A DNA stretch of 64,000 nucleotides from NCBI RefSeq assembly GCF_000147335.1, contig NC_014501.1, forward strand, positions 3,160,300 to 3,224,299, given 5' to 3'. The translations under genes were made by a program, and so were the position numbers. The DNA comes from Gloeothece verrucosa PCC 7822 (lineage in GTDB: Bacteria > Cyanobacteriota > Cyanobacteriia > Cyanobacteriales > Microcystaceae). Under the pieces are notes generated by a model, which searched no databases, was not told the DNA's origin, and worked only from the letters and a program-made list of their open reading frames with translations. Shown piece by piece: positions 62,161 to 64,000 of this stretch (positions are counted from its first letter, which is position 1; every line of letters starts with the position of its first letter).

Positions 62161-62242
62161 CAGTGAACAGTTAACAACTGATAACGGGCGCAAGTGCGGA
62201 ACTCGTTCCGCACCCCAGCAAAAGCACCCGAACTGTTCACTG
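62161..62242. repeat. nested palindrome between ccmM and ccmN
   Basis: Outer arms CAGTGAACAGTT (62161-62172) and AACTGTTCACTG (62231-62242) are perfect 12-bp inverse complements. Within them is a second palindrome, GTGCGGAAC/GTTCCGCAC (62194-62213). The RNA would form a long two-level hairpin 10 bases after the ccmM stop and 25 before the ccmN start. Confidence 0.85.
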
Positions 62243-62267
62243 ATAATTTTTAACGGTTAACTAAATT

Positions 62268-63056
62268 ATGCACTTACCGCCTGTTCAACCTGTTAGCGTT
62301 TCCGAAATTTATGTGAGTGGTGATGTGATCATTCATGACAGTGCGGTAGTAGCTCCAGGAACCATTTTACAAGCCGCCCCCAATAGCCGTATTGTCATAG
62401 GAGCAGGTGCTTGTATCGGTATGGGAGTCGTCTTAAATGCTTACCGAGGGGAGATCGAAATCGAAAGTGGTGCTGTTTTAGGGTCAGGCGTTTTAATCCT
62501 TGGAACCGGAAAAATCGGTAAAAATGCCTGTGTGGGTTCTTTGACCACCCTTTTAAATAGTTCAATTGAACCAATGGCGGTCATTACTGCTGGTTCACTG
62601 ATAGGAGACACAACTCGATCCTTTACTCCTGAACCCGAAACAACTAATGGTAATGGAGCAAAACAACCCGACTTTTCTAAGCTCAACCGACCAGAAAAGA
62701 TACAGGAAGAATTACCCCCAATAGTGGCATCACCACCCAAAGAACATCCATCAGTTGTAGAACTTGAATCTGATCCTTGGACTATAGATCCTATAGATGA
62801 TGATCAATCGTCGTCAAAATCTGATAGTGTATTGAGTAATACTCAAGTCCATGAACCTGAACCGGCAACCGAAACACGAGTTGAGGTCACACCCCAACCG
62901 CCAGATCTCGAACCTACTGAACAGTCAAAACAAGCGCCGGTCGTCGGTCAAATCTATATCAATCAACTTTTGTTGACCTTGTTTCCAGAACGTCGGTTTT
63001 TTCAAAATCTTGACCAAAAAAATCAATCTTTACATTCCGAGGAAAACTCACAGTAA
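62268..63056 (+). CDS. ccmN: carboxysome assembly protein CcmN
   Basis: 262 aa. The N-terminal left-handed beta-helix (about 1-120, hexapeptide repeats such as VVAPGTILQAAPNSRIVIGA and ACIGMGVVLNAYRGEIEIES) binds CcmM. A long acidic Pro/Ser/Glu linker (about 125-225) follows. The C-terminal amphipathic encapsulation peptide VVGQIYINQLLLTLFPERRF (about 226-245) binds CcmK and draws the shell around the core. The last 15 residues after the peptide are an extra polar tail. Last gene of the ccm operon. Confidence 0.96.
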   Translation: MHLPPVQPVSVSEIYVSGDVIIHDSAVVAPGTILQAAPNSRIVIGAGACIGMGVVLNAYRGEIEIESGAVLGSGVLILGTGKIGKNACVGSLTTLLNSSIEPMAVITAGSLIGDTTRSFTPEPETTNGNGAKQPDFSKLNRPEKIQEELPPIVASPPKEHPSVVELESDPWTIDPIDDDQSSSKSDSVLSNTQVHEPEPATETRVEVTPQPPDLEPTEQSKQAPVVGQIYINQLLLTLFPERRFFQNLDQKNQSLHSEENSQ

Positions 63057-63635
63057 TTTCGTGAGGGGTGAAAAATTTTTACTCAATTCAGTTTAAGTCG
63101 GCTCAACTCGAAAGCCAATGGCCAAAATTAATAGGTCATTGATTCATGAAAAAATCCCAAAATTAGGAGGAAAAATTTTGAATTGAATTGAGTAATTAGA
63201 CTTATTTAACTAACCCATGAAACTAGCTTTAGTCGGAATAATTTTAGAGCCATAAAAGCCATCAGACTCAAGCTATATAAGGGTTTTACTCAAAATTAAC
63301 TACTAAAATTGAGCAAGATTTAAAAGAGTCTTGTTCAAATTTTGCTTTCAATTTTTTAAAGAAAATACAGATTAGAAAAATTAATATAGTAGAATAAAAA
63401 AATAAATCTTTCGATAGAGAAAAAAAACGAAAAAAATGTAACGGGATAATATAAGATTTAGGTTAAGATGAAAACTCGAAAAAACAGATAGTCACATAAG
63501 ACGATCAGCTTCTGAACTATCTAGAGGCAGATGAAATTATAAATAAGCTTCTAGCACAAACAGAATTCGAGGGTTAAAACTCTCTAGCTTACCGATGTGA
63601 GCAAATAATCAAACAGTTAATGGAGGAATGACCAG
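63057..63635. other. rbcL upstream region
   Basis: 579 bp, very AT-rich, no coding signal. It must hold the rbcL promoter. TATAGT near 63388 and GATAAT near 63446 are possible -10 boxes, but I cannot decide between them. rbcL has GGAGGAA at 63622-63628. A nearer ATG at 63628 is out of frame. Confidence 0.4.
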
Positions 63636-64000
63636 ATGGTGCAATCTAAAGCTAAAGGAGGGTTTCAGGCTGGAGTTAAGGACTACCGCCTAACCTACTA
63701 CACCCCCGACTATACCCCCAAAGATACCGACCTTCTCGCTTGCTTCCGCGTAACACCTCAGCCCGGTGTTCCTCCTGAAGAAGCTGGCGCAGCAGTAGCG
63801 GCTGAATCTTCTACAGGAACCTGGACCACCGTTTGGACAGACGGGTTAACCGACTTAGATCGTTACAAAGGACGTTGCTACGACATCGAACCAGTTCCCA
63901 ACGAAGATAATCAATATTTCTGTTTTGTTGCTTATCCTCTAGATCTATTTGAAGAAGGATCTGTTACCAACATTCTCACCTCTATTGTGGGTAACGTTTT
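63636..64000 (+). CDS. rbcL: Rubisco large subunit, N-terminal part (runs off the window)
   Basis: The first 121 codons: [20 protein letters not shown], then [40 protein letters not shown] and [17 protein letters not shown]. Form IB Rubisco, which fixes CO2 on ribulose-1,5-bisphosphate inside the carboxysome. The [11 protein letters not shown] active-site segment (including E60, T65 and W66 by spinach numbering) is intact. rbcX and rbcS should follow outside the window. Confidence 0.98.
   Translation, partial: MVQSKAKGGFQAGVKDYRLTYYTPDYTPKDTDLLACFRVTPQPGVPPEEAGAAVAAESSTGTWTTVWTDGLTDLDRYKGRCYDIEPVPNEDNQYFCFVAYPLDLFEEGSVTNILTSIVGNV

Noticed and set aside
63628-63640. ATG at 63628 as the rbcL start
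   Set aside because: Out of frame with the Rubisco sequence; ATG 63636 gives the normal N-terminus and has GGAGGAA upstream.
1-64000. tRNA, rRNA, tmRNA or prophage genes
   Set aside because: I looked for T-loop and acceptor patterns and for rRNA, integrase and phage structural motifs while reading, and found none; very divergent cases could be missed without a search tool.

Overview
This 64 kb window comes from a beta-cyanobacterium, most likely a unicellular or colonial Cyanothece/Gloeothece/Microcystis-like lineage (an inference from gene content, base composition of roughly 40% G+C by eye and scattered HIP1-type GCGATCGC octamers). The evidence is a beta-carboxysome operon (three ccmK, ccmL, ccmM, ccmN) followed by rbcL, a specialised NDH-1 CO2-uptake module (ndhF, ndhD, CO2 hydration protein), the Mg-chelatase H subunit, a photosystem II S4 protein, PAM68, cyAbrB and several cyanobacteria-only families.

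Layout. 1-5.5 kb: partial Na+/H+ antiporter, a PMT-type glycosyltransferase, a cyAbrB regulator, an Rrf2 regulator with a GFA-family protein, and cbiB/cobD. 5.5-8.8 kb: an AT-rich accessory stretch with decayed toxin-antitoxin-like fragments and an unusual run of a membrane-anchored VWA protein and two unknown proteins, all co-oriented behind chlH (8.8-12.8 kb). 12.8-14.7 kb: an intergenic region with a strong candidate small RNA, then cofH. 15-24 kb: unknown and stress-type proteins, folB, a PEP-CTERM protein, recQ, a Ser/Pro-rich secreted protein, a ribbon-helix-helix gene inside a mobile-element-like structured block, the PSII S4 protein and a glycine-zipper protein. 24-33 kb: serA, prmA, an NB-ARC/DUF1822 STAND protein, a PAP2 phosphatase, rpsO, a PAM68-like protein and DAHP synthase. 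33-38 kb: a patatin-like lipase, then a GC-rich patch with an MscS channel and a ClC chloride channel, followed by the broken C-terminus of a probable second MscS-like protein. 38-47 kb: selO and a minus-strand signalling operon of a 1755-residue hybrid sensor with seven GAF domains, a single-domain response regulator and a GAF-GGDEF diguanylate cyclase. 47-53 kb: an adenosine deaminase-family protein, a YeaQ/GlsB-like membrane protein, an M42 peptidase, a small secreted protein and glgB. 53-64 kb: the inorganic-carbon cluster.

How the genes work together. The right-hand 11 kb is a CO2-concentrating module. The minus-strand ndhF-ndhD-cupB type genes would build the thylakoid complex that converts CO2 to bicarbonate; the divergent plus-strand ccm genes build the carboxysome shell and core; rbcL provides Rubisco. 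The signalling operon at 39.6-46.6 kb looks like a light-to-cyclic-di-GMP pathway, because GAF4, GAF5 and GAF6 of the kinase each carry both cysteines of DXCF-type cyanobacteriochromes with identical 28-residue spacing.

The best candidates for something not yet described are the structured small RNA at about 13447-13550, the triple-DXCF photoreceptor operon, the AT-rich VWA cluster downstream of chlH, the foreign ion-channel patch at 34.6-37.7 kb, and the RHH gene block at 22.2-22.7 kb. A family of TTAGTCA-type heptamer repeats sits in many intergenic gaps and in two cases supplies the last codons and the stop codon of a gene. I saw no tRNA, rRNA or CRISPR array.
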